From assembly GCF_900564155.1 (NCBI RefSeq), contig NZ_LS999839.1, positions 5,143,097 through 5,207,096 on the forward strand: a DNA stretch of 64,000 bases. The letters run 5' to 3'. Each line of letters begins with the position of its first letter. The first letter of the stretch is position 1. The notes under the pieces were generated by a model, which worked only from the letters and a program-made list of their open reading frames with translations, did not search any database and was not told the DNA's origin. The translations under genes were made by a program, and so were the position numbers. Shown piece by piece: positions 27,018 to 36,065 of the stretch. Source of the stretch: Pedobacter schmidteae. GTDB lineage: Bacteria > Bacteroidota > Bacteroidia > Sphingobacteriales > Sphingobacteriaceae.

Positions 27018-27041
27018 GGTACCGGCTGTACGGCCGGTACC
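27018..27041 (-). terminator. Intrinsic terminator of the GreA-like gene
   Basis: GGTACCGGC / GCCGGTACC, a perfect 9-bp GC-rich stem with a 6-nt loop. On the minus strand it is followed by ATTTTTTATA. It sits between two convergent genes 37 nt apart. The plus side has no T-tract after the stem, so it mainly serves the minus-strand gene, though the hairpin is shared. Confidence 0.8.
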
Positions 27042-27049
27042 TGTTCCAG

Positions 27050-27427
27050 TTATTTTATTCTGGTTACTTCCTCTATACGATAGGCCTTTACCCCTTCAGG
27101 CATTTCCCAGCTCAATTCCATCCCCTCACAGTAGCCCACCATGGCCACGCCAATTGGAGATAAGATAGAAAGTGTATCGTGTTTTTTTCTGGCCCTGGCC
27201 GGCGGCACCAATGTATAGGTAAATTCAAGGCCACTCTCCAATTCCTTTACACGGACGCTGGTATTTACGGTTACCACATTATCCGGCAGGTCCTTATTCA
27301 AAATCTGGCGCGCATTACGCAATTCCAATTCCAGTTTTTGCTGATTATACTTGCTTAATTTCCTTCTTCTGATATGATCTTTCAACAGATAAAATATTCC
27401 GGTTGACAATACTATTGAGTTATTCAT
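27050..27427 (-). CDS. GreA/GreB C-terminal-domain protein (Rnk-like)
   Basis: Cytoplasmic 125-aa protein. The C-terminal half (residues about 75-122, LSILSPIGVAMVGYCEGMELSWEMPEG) is the FKBP-like GreA/GreB domain that binds RNA polymerase near the secondary channel. The N-terminal part is a short basic helical segment (RRRKLSKYNQQKLELELRNARQILN) rather than the full GreA coiled coil. It should therefore resemble Rnk, a regulator that binds polymerase without cleaving RNA. The gene upstream on the same strand encodes a small membrane protein 78 nt away across a strong hairpin. Confidence 0.85.
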   Translation of the reverse strand: MNNSIVLSTGIFYLLKDHIRRRKLSKYNQQKLELELRNARQILNKDLPDNVVTVNTSVRVKELESGLEFTYTLVPPARARKKHDTLSILSPIGVAMVGYCEGMELSWEMPEGVKAYRIEEVTRIK

Positions 27428-27475
27428 GTTATAAATTGTTAATGCTTAAAAAGTTAAATATTTTGATCAGGATGT

Positions 27476-27502
27476 GCCCCAGCCCCAAAACAAGGCTGGG
27501 GC
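27476..27502 (-). terminator. Strong GC-rich hairpin after the 68-aa protein gene
   Basis: GCCCCAGCC / GGCTGGGGC, a perfect 9-bp stem with a 9-nt loop, 3 nt after the stop codon. The following minus-strand sequence is AT-rich but not a T-run. It would act as a weak terminator or an mRNA 3'-end stabiliser. Confidence 0.55.
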
Positions 27503-27505
27503 CAA

Positions 27506-27712
27506 CTACTCAAAATCTTTATAAGCCGAAGCTGTAACGGCAGCTTTGATATCCACAACAGAAATTCGACGGCTGTTATTTCCGTCTTTTTTGGCCATAA
27601 GGCCACCTATTTTTTTTCGGTTTTTCCTTTTCCAGCTTTGGTGATTTTTAATCAGCCTGATCAAAAAAAACAGTGAAATAAGGGCAAAAGCAAATACAAT
27701 ATGATCAGACAT
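27506..27712 (-). CDS. Small single-pass membrane protein, unknown function
   Basis: A 68-aa product: one N-terminal transmembrane helix (HIVFAFALISLFFLIRLI, residues 4-21) is followed by a strongly basic cytoplasmic tail (KNHQSWKRKNRKKIGGLMAKK) and a mixed C-terminus. I do not recognise a family. A strong hairpin directly after the stop supports its reality as a transcription unit. It lies between two other small genes on the same strand. Confidence 0.6.
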   Translation of the reverse strand: MSDHIVFAFALISLFFLIRLIKNHQSWKRKNRKKIGGLMAKKDGNNSRRISVVDIKAAVTASAYKDFE

Positions 27713-27793
27713 ATCTGGTAATTAAATGCCGGCGCAAGCGTATCGCATTACTTCAGCAGAACAACAATGAAAACAATAATTAAAAGAAATGTT

Positions 27794-27819
27794 CCCCGGA
27801 CCTGTTAAAAAGGTCGGGG
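27794..27819 (-). terminator. Hairpin terminating the 48-aa small gene
   Basis: CCCCGGACC / GGTCGGGG with one bulged base and a 9-nt A/T loop, starting 2 nt after the small gene's stop; followed on the minus strand by AACATTTCTTTTAATT. Confidence 0.55.
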
Positions 27820-27820
27820 C

Positions 27821-27967
27821 TTAATGAATAAAGTCTTTGCTGCTTTTAAGAAACGCATCTCCCAATGCAGATTGAAGGGAAAGAAAACGGTTAAACATAG
27901 CCTTAGCCATACGCAACTGTCTTGCGAACTGCCTGTCGGACCATATCAACTGTTGATTTGCATTCAT
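27821..27967 (-). CDS. Small protein of 48 aa, possibly leaderless
   Basis: The frame runs from an ATG at 27967 to a TAA at 27821-27823. The peptide (MNANQQLIWSDRQFARQLRM ... SLQSALGDAFLKSSKDFIH) is amphipathic and has no signal or membrane segment. Support comes from its flanks: an exact -7-type box TATATTTG (minus strand, 27974-27981) just before the ATG, and a hairpin directly after the stop. Because the box ends only 6 nt from the ATG, the transcript would be nearly leaderless unless translation starts at the internal ATG at 27910. The family is unknown. Confidence 0.45.
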   Translation of the reverse strand: MNANQQLIWSDRQFARQLRMAKAMFNRFLSLQSALGDAFLKSSKDFIH

Positions 27968-28087
27968 AGATTACAAATATAGCTTTATTGGGCTAACATA
28001 AAAACACGCGATTCAAAATGCAATTAAACTTAAAACATTTTTGCTTTTAAACTGTAATTATCAAACCGAACACTTAATACTCATATC

Positions 28088-28684
28088 ATGAAAAGAAAAA
28101 ATTTACTGGCAGTTGCTGCACTAACTTTTTTGATGATGCAGGCCTGTCAAAACGCCAACAAAAGCACTAAGGAAATGCAATCTGCAGTAATTGATTCTGC
28201 AATGAAAGATGAGGTTATTCCTGATACAGCTGGTTTTAACAGAGGCGGCGCCATAACCGTTTTTATGAACGAAGCCGGACTGGCTGGGATGATGGAAATT
28301 GAGCTGGGAAAACTTGCTGAACAAAAAGCAACAAATCCAAAAGTTAAGAAATTTGCGAAGATGATGGTAAAAGACCATACCAAAATTGCCGAAAAGCTTA
28401 AAGTACTGGCTGATGGTAAAAAAATGACCCTGCCCACCGCGCTACCGAAAGCAGATCAGGATCACATCGCCGAGCTGAAAAACATGCCCGTAGATGAATT
28501 TGAGAAACATTATATGGAGATGATGGTAAAAGATCATGTGAAAGCACTCGATCTCTTTAAATCAGCAACCACATCTGGAGACACCCCGCTTCAAAACTTT
28601 GCAATTGGCACATTGCTGAAGCTGGAAGACCATTATAAAGCAGCAGCAGATCTCAACAACCGGTTACAACATGTACAAAAATAA
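28088..28684 (+). CDS. DUF4142 ferritin-like lipoprotein
   Basis: The 198-aa protein has a lipobox LMMQAC (C20) and a DUF4142 domain with the fold's helical pattern. Visible parts are MEIELGKLAEQKATNPKVKKFAKMMVKDHTKIAEKL and the second half MMVKDHVKALDLFKSATTSGDTPLQNFA ... KLEDHYKAA. The repeated MMVKDH motif marks the internal pseudo-repeat of this four-helix bundle. Such proteins sit in the periplasm and are often linked to envelope stress. It stands alone with short flanks. Confidence 0.9.
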   Translation: MKRKNLLAVAALTFLMMQACQNANKSTKEMQSAVIDSAMKDEVIPDTAGFNRGGAITVFMNEAGLAGMMEIELGKLAEQKATNPKVKKFAKMMVKDHTKIAEKLKVLADGKKMTLPTALPKADQDHIAELKNMPVDEFEKHYMEMMVKDHVKALDLFKSATTSGDTPLQNFAIGTLLKLEDHYKAAADLNNRLQHVQK

Positions 28685-28796
28685 AGCAGTACCGTTTTTT
28701 GAGTTGGCGCTATAACAAAAGGTTCAGAAAAATATTTTCTTCTTTCTGTAGCAAATGGATGGTTAACTACGTCTATATACAAAATTATCTACAGAT

Positions 28797-29492
28797 ATGT
28801 CAGAAGAATTACAGCGGGAAATCTCAAAAGTTCCTGCATGCCCGGATATGGATACGGCCTTAGTTTCGGCCTTAACAGACTTGTGTTTTCAGGAAGAAAG
28901 CCTGATGGCATCCGACCTGCTTTTTGTTTTTGGTTCTAATGTACAACACCGTGAAATTGCACACATTATCAGATATATGTTAGACTCAGCCCTGGTTAAT
29001 CAGGTGATGATTACAGGTGGCATTGCCAACTACAATGGCTCATTTTATAAAAAACAAGCTGAGTCTGAACAAATTAAATCCTACATCCCTCTTGAAAAAT
29101 ATGCCAACAAAAAGATTCATACAGAGAATCAGTCAAAAAATATCATTGAGAATATTATTGAAGCAAAAAAAATATTTTCATTTGAGCACATCAGAAGGAT
29201 GACTTTTTTGTCGCATTCTTATGCCTCAACAAGAGCTGCCTTGTCTTTAAAAAGATTTTTCCCCGACATAGAACTGCATTGTATTCCTTTACCTCTGCCA
29301 TCTGACTTGTCTAAATATCCCATCAGCCGGCAAATGTGGTCTAAAACCGATTATGGGCGTGGACTAGTATGGGGAGAGTATTTAAGGCTGCAAAAATACG
29401 GAACCCGGGGCGACTTCCCTATTGAGGAGATTCAAGCCAATCTGGATGAGGTTAAAAGGCTGTCTGAGCAAAAAACTTTATCAGTAGCCTGA
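28797..29492 (+). CDS. YdcF-like DUF218 protein
   Basis: The 231-aa protein has the DUF218 Rossmann-like domain: DLLFVFGSNVQHREIAHII early, VNQVMITGGIANYNGSF in the middle, and IHTENQSKNIIENIIEAKK, which matches the conserved 'E..S.nT.eN' motif. TFLSHSYASTRAALSLKRFFP follows. It has no membrane segment, unlike SanA/ElyC, so it resembles cytosolic YdcF. The biochemical role is unknown. Its stop codon lies within the hairpin that separates it from the convergent GH28 gene. Confidence 0.87.
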   Translation: MSEELQREISKVPACPDMDTALVSALTDLCFQEESLMASDLLFVFGSNVQHREIAHIIRYMLDSALVNQVMITGGIANYNGSFYKKQAESEQIKSYIPLEKYANKKIHTENQSKNIIENIIEAKKIFSFEHIRRMTFLSHSYASTRAALSLKRFFPDIELHCIPLPLPSDLSKYPISRQMWSKTDYGRGLVWGEYLRLQKYGTRGDFPIEEIQANLDEVKRLSEQKTLSVA

Positions 29493-29510
29493 CCTATAAT
29501 TGAGGTCAGG
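29488..29510. terminator. Bidirectional hairpin between convergent YdcF-like and GH28 genes
   Basis: CCTGACCT / AGGTCAGG, a perfect 8-bp stem with a 7-nt loop, overlapping the plus-strand stop codon. T-rich stretches are weak on both sides, so efficiency is uncertain. Confidence 0.5.
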
Positions 29511-29522
29511 CTCATTCTAAGC

Positions 29523-31064
29523 TTATTTTACGGCTGTATGGGTAAGGGTATTGTCCTTTACTACAATATTTTTACTATTGGCTTCCTGCAACACAAATTT
29601 CGCGGACTTCGCCTTTCCTGATACACCTTTCACCACGGCGTGCTGCACATTTTCAAATCTGATCAATGCTTCAGCGCCTGTAGTTTCGGGTAGTTGCCAG
29701 TCAGACACTTCAACATCCAAACCATCTTCGCATACAAAAGCAGGTCGTAAATCATTATCTGTTAAATTGAACTTTACATTTTTGAGTTTCAGGTCCTTTA
29801 CATGCCTTGCCCAAACCCCGTATGCAGGCACCCTGGGGCCAAATGTTTTCACTTCGGGATATTGGTCTATAGCTTCAGGCACAACCTGACGGGCATGTTC
29901 AGCCAATCCACCACCGGCCAGACTGATCTCAATATCCTGCAGGGTTAAACCGGTGATGTAATGCCCTGGTACACCCGTAATCAAAATACCCGTAGGGGGC
30001 ATCAGTTGTGCATTTGCAGAAGCATTAGCCTTCACATTCCTGATCAATACATTTTCGAATGTTCCCGTGGGCTGTTTAGTCTCCGTATTTTTGCGAAACA
30101 CACTTAATCTTGATCCCAGTCTGAACAGCATCGGGGTCCTCACATCGTCCATGGTAATGTCAGAAATTTCTACATTCCGCAAATGCGCACCATCAACCGT
30201 AAGCAGTTTAATTCCCCCGTTCCGGGTTTCATAGATATGGCATTTTGAGATTTTGATGTTTTCAAAAGCTGCCATAGATTCGGTTCCCATTTTTATACCC
30301 GCCTGACTACTTTTAAGACGCAATCCAGTCACCACAATATTCCTGCAAGCCATTTTACTTGAAGTCGTTTTAAACACCAAAGCATCATCACCGCTCACCA
30401 CATCACAATTGCTGATGGTCACATCCTGACATCCGTCAATGCCGATGCCATCGTTATGGGCCACACCCACACTTTGTATTTTAACATTTGCAATGTCAAT
30501 ATTGCGGCTCTGAAAATAATGTGAAGTCCAGGCGCCGGCATATTTCAAAGTCACGTCCTTTACTTTAACGCCATCGCAACGGACAATGCGTACCAAAAAT
30601 GGCCTCAGCCCCCAACGTTGCCCCTCGGGACGTGTATCTGTAAGGATGTGTTTGGCTTTAATGGCCGAACCCTGTCCATCAATTGTCCCCTCGCCTTCCA
30701 ACCCAACATTTTTGACGTCAACCGCTACCAGCAATGCCCAGCCTACGTCAATACCCAAACCCTCGGTAAAAGGGTCAAGATTTCTATAATCTTTCAGGTC
30801 CGTACTACCCAATAGCACGGCATTTTTCTCAAAGTGGATCATTACATTGTCCTTCATGACAATGGTACCCGACAAAAAATTCCCTTGTGGAAAAATTACT
30901 CTGCCCCCTCCGGCTTTTGTACATTCATCAATGGCCTTTTGTATGGCCAGTGTATTTAACGTGAGGCCATCGCCTACCGCACCATATTTCAGGATATTAA
31001 AATCCGCTGCTTTTACAACATAGGTAAAAGCAGAGAGCATGAATAAACTAACCAGTAATTTCAT
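29523..31064 (-). CDS. GH28-family glycosidase (polygalacturonase-like), exported
   Basis: The 513-aa protein starts at the ATG at 31064 (MKLLVSLFMLSAFTYVVKA, a signal peptide); an in-frame start 18 nt upstream is less likely. It is a right-handed beta-helix with the N-terminal FNILKYGAVGDG motif. GH28 active-site equivalents are HNDGIGIDGC and SGDDALVFKT (catalytic aspartates, about residues 205-225), GIKMGTES and GGIKLL. The usual GHG is replaced by QAG, as in divergent GH28 that act on decorated pectins or rhamnogalacturonan. It shares an operon with GH36 (29-nt gap) and a six-hairpin enzyme, which suggests galactose-bearing pectic side chains. Confidence 0.85.
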   Translation of the reverse strand: MKLLVSLFMLSAFTYVVKAADFNILKYGAVGDGLTLNTLAIQKAIDECTKAGGGRVIFPQGNFLSGTIVMKDNVMIHFEKNAVLLGSTDLKDYRNLDPFTEGLGIDVGWALLVAVDVKNVGLEGEGTIDGQGSAIKAKHILTDTRPEGQRWGLRPFLVRIVRCDGVKVKDVTLKYAGAWTSHYFQSRNIDIANVKIQSVGVAHNDGIGIDGCQDVTISNCDVVSGDDALVFKTTSSKMACRNIVVTGLRLKSSQAGIKMGTESMAAFENIKISKCHIYETRNGGIKLLTVDGAHLRNVEISDITMDDVRTPMLFRLGSRLSVFRKNTETKQPTGTFENVLIRNVKANASANAQLMPPTGILITGVPGHYITGLTLQDIEISLAGGGLAEHARQVVPEAIDQYPEVKTFGPRVPAYGVWARHVKDLKLKNVKFNLTDNDLRPAFVCEDGLDVEVSDWQLPETTGAEALIRFENVQHAVVKGVSGKAKSAKFVLQEANSKNIVVKDNTLTHTAVK

Positions 31065-31093
31065 TTTAATTAATCGGATCATTTCTATTTTAA

Positions 31094-33259
31094 TTATTTT
31101 TCTGCTACGAGTTCAAACACTGCGCTGGTTAACGGGGCTATCTTACCGGCCGAAAGATTTAGTCCAACTTTCATCAGGTAATCGCCGCTATATATCTTTC
31201 CATCCTCAGGTTGGGTCGATTTGGTATCAGGAAGCAGGTTGATTTCCTGAACCTTATATCTTTTTAAAGGATCCAATCCTTGTAAAAGTACCTTACCCAT
31301 ATATTCCTTTCGCCTGAAATTAAGCAGATAGTTAAAAAGCACTGCTCTATTTTTAGCTTCATCTGCATACATTAAAACAGCTCTATTTTCTTCGTAAGGA
31401 GAAACCAAACGATATAAATCGCCAAACCAGATCACGTCGCTGATGCGCTTATAGGTTTTTACGGCCTGATTACTGAATTTAATTTCAGCCTCGGTCAAAC
31501 TTTTCACCCTGATGTCATACCCCATTTTACCCATCATGGCTACATCGGTACGAAATTTTAAAGATTGCTTGCCCATCGAGGTCACATGACTGGACACTGT
31601 CAACGCAGGAAAAAAGTTGAGGTATCCCCACTGTATAAATACACGTTCCAGCGCATCTGTGTTATCACTTGGCCAAAACTCCGTAAAGTATTTTAAGCCA
31701 CCATAATCCACTCTTCCACCGCCACCGGCACAAAGCATAATCGGAAGGTGCGGATGCCTTTCCCGCAAACGTTTCATGATATCGAACAATGCCCGGTTAT
31801 AATCAATAAACAGATTACCCTGGTTCTCTTTTAAGGAGGGTGAATAAGTATTGGTCAGCATACGGTTACAATCCCATTTGATAAAAGCGATACCGGGATT
31901 TTTAGTCACCAGATCATTTACCATATGATAAATAAAATCCTGCACCTTGGGATTGATCAGGTCCAGCACCAGTTGATTGCGGGAGTAGGCTTCTTCCCTA
32001 TTTGGTAATTTCAATATCCAGTCAGGATGCTTTTCATACAGCTCACTTTTAGGGCTCACCATTTCCGGTTCCAACCAGATCCCAAATTGCAAATTCTTTT
32101 TACCCGCTTCACTTACCAGGTAGGCAATATCGCCCGGCAATTTCTTTTTATCCACCTGCCAGTCGCCGAGCGCTGTTTTATCCGCATCTCGTGGATATTT
32201 GTTACCAAACCAGCCGTCGTCCAGTAAAAACAGGTCGACCCCCAATTTATTGGCACCATCAAACAATTCCACCAATATATCCTGATTAAAATCCATATGT
32301 GTGGCTTCCCAGTTATTCAATAAGGTCAGCCGCCCCTTATTACCATCCAACACTCCGTAATTTCGGGCCCAGCGATGCAGGTTTCTACTGGCTTCTCCTT
32401 TTCCATTTTTGGTATAAGTAAATATAAAAGGAGGAGTTTCGAAGCTTTTACCGGGTTGCAGCTTATATTCAGAAGCATAAGGATTCATTCCGGTAATCAT
32501 CCGCAACGAGTTTTGCTGATCAATTTCAAAAGAACATTGAAAATTACCCGACCAGGCCAAAGTTCCTGCAATCAGTTCACCTGTATTTTCGTCTGAGGGT
32601 TTATTTAACGAAAGAAAAAAACATGGCGACCGGTACATCTGGGCCCTGGTACCCAGTTTACTATCCAGTACTTTTATGCCTGGGGTAAGCTGGCTTTCTT
32701 TCATGCGCATTTCAGTCATATAATCACCATCAAACTGGCTCAGCCAATATTTGGCGGCATCAAAATGCAGCATTGAAGAGGCATAGTTGGTCAGTGTAAT
32801 CGGCTTTTTCTCGTTATGTTTTATGACCGTCCATTCCTTAATGATGTTTTCCTTATAATAGGCTGAAAAATGCAGCACCACCTCTACCGGATATTTGGGA
32901 TCCTTTAGCGTAATCGTTGTCGTCGTCACATTATCATCTTCCTGTTTCACCTGCTGCGTTACATATTTCAAATCCAGCGAAGGATTGCCATCTGCATGTA
33001 CCATACGAATTGCCGGTTCAAACAAATCGGTCATTCCTGCCCCAATATAAGCCTCTCTTCGGGTTGATTGCAGCAAACGCTCGTCGGCTGCAGAAGTAAG
33101 CCTTTGTCCCAGATAGCTTTGATACAATTTCTGGGCACCGGATACTGTAAAAATAAGCGAAGTATTTTTCGTTTCAACAACAATCTGTTTGTCCTGCTGT
33201 GCGTTGGCATTTATCCCCAATGCAAAAAGCAAAACAAAACAGGCAAGGTATTTAGTCAT
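31094..33259 (-). CDS. GH36-family alpha-galactosidase, exported
   Basis: The 721-aa protein has a signal peptide (MTKYLACFVLLFALGINANA). An N-terminal beta-sandwich is followed by a TIM barrel: LLDDGWFGNKYPRD, FGIWLEPEMVSPKSELYEKHP, the nucleophile in FIKWDCNRML (about residue 462) and the acid/base region FWPSDNTDA (about residue 531). It removes terminal alpha-1,6- or alpha-1,3-galactose in the periplasm. The upstream gene, 17 nt away, encodes a six-hairpin glycosidase and the downstream one GH28; all three are probably one transcript. No SusCD pair is adjacent. Confidence 0.94.
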   Translation of the reverse strand: MTKYLACFVLLFALGINANAQQDKQIVVETKNTSLIFTVSGAQKLYQSYLGQRLTSAADERLLQSTRREAYIGAGMTDLFEPAIRMVHADGNPSLDLKYVTQQVKQEDDNVTTTTITLKDPKYPVEVVLHFSAYYKENIIKEWTVIKHNEKKPITLTNYASSMLHFDAAKYWLSQFDGDYMTEMRMKESQLTPGIKVLDSKLGTRAQMYRSPCFFLSLNKPSDENTGELIAGTLAWSGNFQCSFEIDQQNSLRMITGMNPYASEYKLQPGKSFETPPFIFTYTKNGKGEASRNLHRWARNYGVLDGNKGRLTLLNNWEATHMDFNQDILVELFDGANKLGVDLFLLDDGWFGNKYPRDADKTALGDWQVDKKKLPGDIAYLVSEAGKKNLQFGIWLEPEMVSPKSELYEKHPDWILKLPNREEAYSRNQLVLDLINPKVQDFIYHMVNDLVTKNPGIAFIKWDCNRMLTNTYSPSLKENQGNLFIDYNRALFDIMKRLRERHPHLPIMLCAGGGGRVDYGGLKYFTEFWPSDNTDALERVFIQWGYLNFFPALTVSSHVTSMGKQSLKFRTDVAMMGKMGYDIRVKSLTEAEIKFSNQAVKTYKRISDVIWFGDLYRLVSPYEENRAVLMYADEAKNRAVLFNYLLNFRRKEYMGKVLLQGLDPLKRYKVQEINLLPDTKSTQPEDGKIYSGDYLMKVGLNLSAGKIAPLTSAVFELVAEK

Positions 33260-33275
33260 GTTTTATAGTTTTCTA

Positions 33276-35339
33276 TTATAGTTTAATCAACTCAGTAGTA
33301 CCGTCTTTGATCAGATATTTAATGTCTTTCCCCGCTTTTTTAATGGTAACCAACAGTTTATCCTTTCCGCTACGGGCCACTTCAAGGTCAAAAACATTTC
33401 CGAAAGCATGAATATTCCGCAGTGTCATTTTATTCCAGTCTTTTGGCAACCTGGGTGTACATTCAAAACTATTGAAACCAGCAGGACGCATGCCAAACAA
33501 CCCCTCGGTAAATATCCTGCAGTACAAGCCACTTTCGGCCGACAAATGCCGCTGATTTCCTTCCGGATAAGCCTCTACCGCATAAGGTACATGATCGCCC
33601 AATAACCTTCGGCGCGAATAGTATTTAATAAAGTCCATTGCTTTTTCGGTCTCACCGGCCTGCAGAACACCCCTAAGTGCGTAAAGCGTCGATCTGTCCC
33701 AGAAAGTCTCTTTACCCGCCTGAGTAGCCAACCCATCGGCAGTCCACAACCTTGGCGAAAACAAGGCATTGATTGTCCCTTCTTTTCTATCAAAAATCCC
33801 CATGGTTAAAGGCAGACAAATCCATGCCCTCAGCACATCATTTCCTTCATAATATTTATAGGTATCAAAGCCTTCTACATTACCACCAAAGTACTTCTCC
33901 ATATTTAACCGCAACGCATCGGCTTCTTTCTGATAAGCGGAGGTTTGTTTTTTGTTTTTTTGCAACGCCTCACCAAGCAATACCGCCGAACGAAGTGCAT
34001 CATAGTATAAAGTATTGGTAGACAGGTTGGCTTTCCCTGCCGGAAAGCGTCCCTCCAGCTCATCTTTATCTGAAGTAACCACCCCTTCCGCATTTAATTT
34101 GCGTTTGCTATATTCCAGGCACCATTCAATTAAAGGCCACAATTTGCGCGCAGAGTCAATATTTCCATTAGCCAGCGCATAGCGTGAAGCACCGTAAGCA
34201 ATCATCGCCTGATCTCCGCGATCACCTGCTCCTTTCCAAACCGCATCACCTTCTGCTACAATCGAGCTCGGTATTGCTTTATAATCCGGATTCATATATT
34301 TTGCAAACCAGGAATAAGCATTCATAGCCGAAAGATTACCTATCCTATCGCCCGAAAAAGCAAAGTAAGGATTGATATACTCTGCCTGATCATTGGCCCA
34401 TATGGCGGCGTAATAAGCTAATCCTCCGGGGCCATGCATATAGCCCCCTTTGGTATTATAAATACTTTCTGTAGCCCTTAATTTTGCAAATTCAAACGTG
34501 GTATTCAATACCGGGTCCGGGGTTTCCAACTTTAGCGGAGCCGCAATTTCAGCCAATCTGTTTATTCTTTTTTGCTCTTCAGCATCAGGATCAATTTTCG
34601 GCAACTGACCGGGGTGGTCTGTAGCCAGGTAATAAACAGCAAAGGTTACCGATTTTCCCGGCTTTACCACCTGGTTCCCATCACCTATTGTGCCCATAAT
34701 TGCGCTATGCTGCTGCCCTTTACTTCTCGAAGGATCAGTCCGCACCTCACGCTTCAAATATTCCATTGCTATCGGCAGATCGGCATCAGATACATTGGTA
34801 AAAACAAACTTTTCAATAGCCATAGGTTGATCGACCGATGGAAAAAAACTACGTTCAAGCGTTGCCAGTACAGGCTCACCTATTTCCGCGCTTACCCTCA
34901 TAATCCCCTTATGACTAATGCTTTTTACCTCATAACCTAAATTACCTTTTTTACTGCTTCGGGCTGTTGTAAGGTCGAATAATCTTTTATTGATATAAAA
35001 CCGGGGAAGTTCAATATCCTGGTAACTATAAGAAATATGGGTTCTGGTTCCATCCGGCAACATACGGAAGGTAGGAAATACCAATGTACGATTAATTTTG
35101 GCTCTTTTTAAGCTATCTAAACCATATTCAACCCATATGGCTACCTTTTCCCCGGCCATTTCAATATGGTCACGATGAGGTGAGTTCCTGATGATATCCC
35201 ATTTGATGCTACCATCAGGTTGTATGGCCCAGCGATCGGTTTGTTTAGGCAAATTAACATTTAGCTGTGCATGCCCCAGGCTGTGAGCCAGGCAAAGTGC
35301 AATAGCAACAAAACCCGATCTGGTAAAAAAAATCCTCAT
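33276..35339 (-). CDS. Exported six-hairpin-type glycosidase of uncertain family
   Basis: The 687-aa protein has a signal peptide ending at GHAQ (residue 24). An N-terminal beta-sandwich (residues about 25-260) is followed by an (alpha/alpha)6-type catalytic region. Segments such as GGYMHGPGGLAYYAAIWANDQAEYINPYFAF, MNAYSWFAKYM, IVAEGDAVWKGAGDRGDQAMIAYGASRYA and AVEAYPEGNQRHLSAESGLYCR recall six-hairpin enzymes (GH63, GH78, GH95 and relatives). I cannot assign the GH family from sequence alone. It is the first gene of the operon with GH36 and GH28. The region 35340-35600, shared with the divergent sigma-like gene, is AT-rich; I see no convincing operator in it. Confidence 0.75.
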   Translation of the reverse strand: MRIFFTRSGFVAIALCLAHSLGHAQLNVNLPKQTDRWAIQPDGSIKWDIIRNSPHRDHIEMAGEKVAIWVEYGLDSLKRAKINRTLVFPTFRMLPDGTRTHISYSYQDIELPRFYINKRLFDLTTARSSKKGNLGYEVKSISHKGIMRVSAEIGEPVLATLERSFFPSVDQPMAIEKFVFTNVSDADLPIAMEYLKREVRTDPSRSKGQQHSAIMGTIGDGNQVVKPGKSVTFAVYYLATDHPGQLPKIDPDAEEQKRINRLAEIAAPLKLETPDPVLNTTFEFAKLRATESIYNTKGGYMHGPGGLAYYAAIWANDQAEYINPYFAFSGDRIGNLSAMNAYSWFAKYMNPDYKAIPSSIVAEGDAVWKGAGDRGDQAMIAYGASRYALANGNIDSARKLWPLIEWCLEYSKRKLNAEGVVTSDKDELEGRFPAGKANLSTNTLYYDALRSAVLLGEALQKNKKQTSAYQKEADALRLNMEKYFGGNVEGFDTYKYYEGNDVLRAWICLPLTMGIFDRKEGTINALFSPRLWTADGLATQAGKETFWDRSTLYALRGVLQAGETEKAMDFIKYYSRRRLLGDHVPYAVEAYPEGNQRHLSAESGLYCRIFTEGLFGMRPAGFNSFECTPRLPKDWNKMTLRNIHAFGNVFDLEVARSGKDKLLVTIKKAGKDIKYLIKDGTTELIKL

Positions 35340-35600
35340 ATGCTTATTTTGGTCAAATTGGTTACTGCAATTTGAAGATTTTAAATTGCTTTACGGTTCA
35401 TGCATTTGGCCAATTAGTCAACAATCTTAGCATAAAGGATACTACTGAAAGCCAGGTATTTATTATAAAAAAATTAAGCTAAATAAAAATAAAACCAAAT
35501 GTATTAAAAGTTACTTTTTTTACATACTTTAGCTTTACACTACTAACCCCAAAAGGTATACAACTGGTAATGAAACGCTTAACACAACAACATTTATGAT

Positions 35601-36065
35601 ATGCTGAAAATAGAAGAAACGCTAACAGCAAACAATTCTGCGCAACTGCGGGAACTGTATAACAACTATGGGGCTATGCTTTTGGGCTATATCATGGAAG
35701 TTATTAAGGACAAAAAAATAGCGGAAGCCTATTTTTTGAAAATATTTACCCACATTTCTAAGGAGATCGAATCGTCGGAGGTGTCCGGAATATACGGTTG
35801 GCCACAGATTTTCAGATATACCAGACATAGACTGGCCACTTATGCCAATCCGCTTGCATCTCATCCATCTGGAACCATAAAATACAAGGAACAACATCCT
35901 GCACTGCATCAACTTACAGATGAACAGCGGAAAATATTCTGTGATGCTTATTACTATGGAAAAACAACTGATGCAATTTCAATTGAACTAAATCAACCGG
36001 AGGCTTTAATCAGAAAGACTTTAAGAGAGGCTTTCATCATAATCAGAACTGGCAGTGGAAATTAA
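35601..36065 (+). CDS. Sigma-70/ECF-like protein, divergent
   Basis: The 154-aa protein has the size and helical layout of an ECF sigma factor. A sigma-2-like region covers residues about 12-75 (LRELYNNYGAMLLGYIMEVIKDKKIAEAYFLKIF). A sigma-4-like helix-turn-helix covers about 105-150 (LTDEQRKIFCDAYYYGKTTDAISIELNQPEALIRKTLREAF). Both regions depart from consensus: the DAEDxxQ helix is KKIAEAYFLKIF, and the linker is short. It is translationally coupled (11-nt overlap) to a membrane protein that looks like an anti-sigma factor, which supports the assignment. It may be a real but divergent sigma or one that has lost activity. Confidence 0.7.
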   Translation: MLKIEETLTANNSAQLRELYNNYGAMLLGYIMEVIKDKKIAEAYFLKIFTHISKEIESSEVSGIYGWPQIFRYTRHRLATYANPLASHPSGTIKYKEQHPALHQLTDEQRKIFCDAYYYGKTTDAISIELNQPEALIRKTLREAFIIIRTGSGN

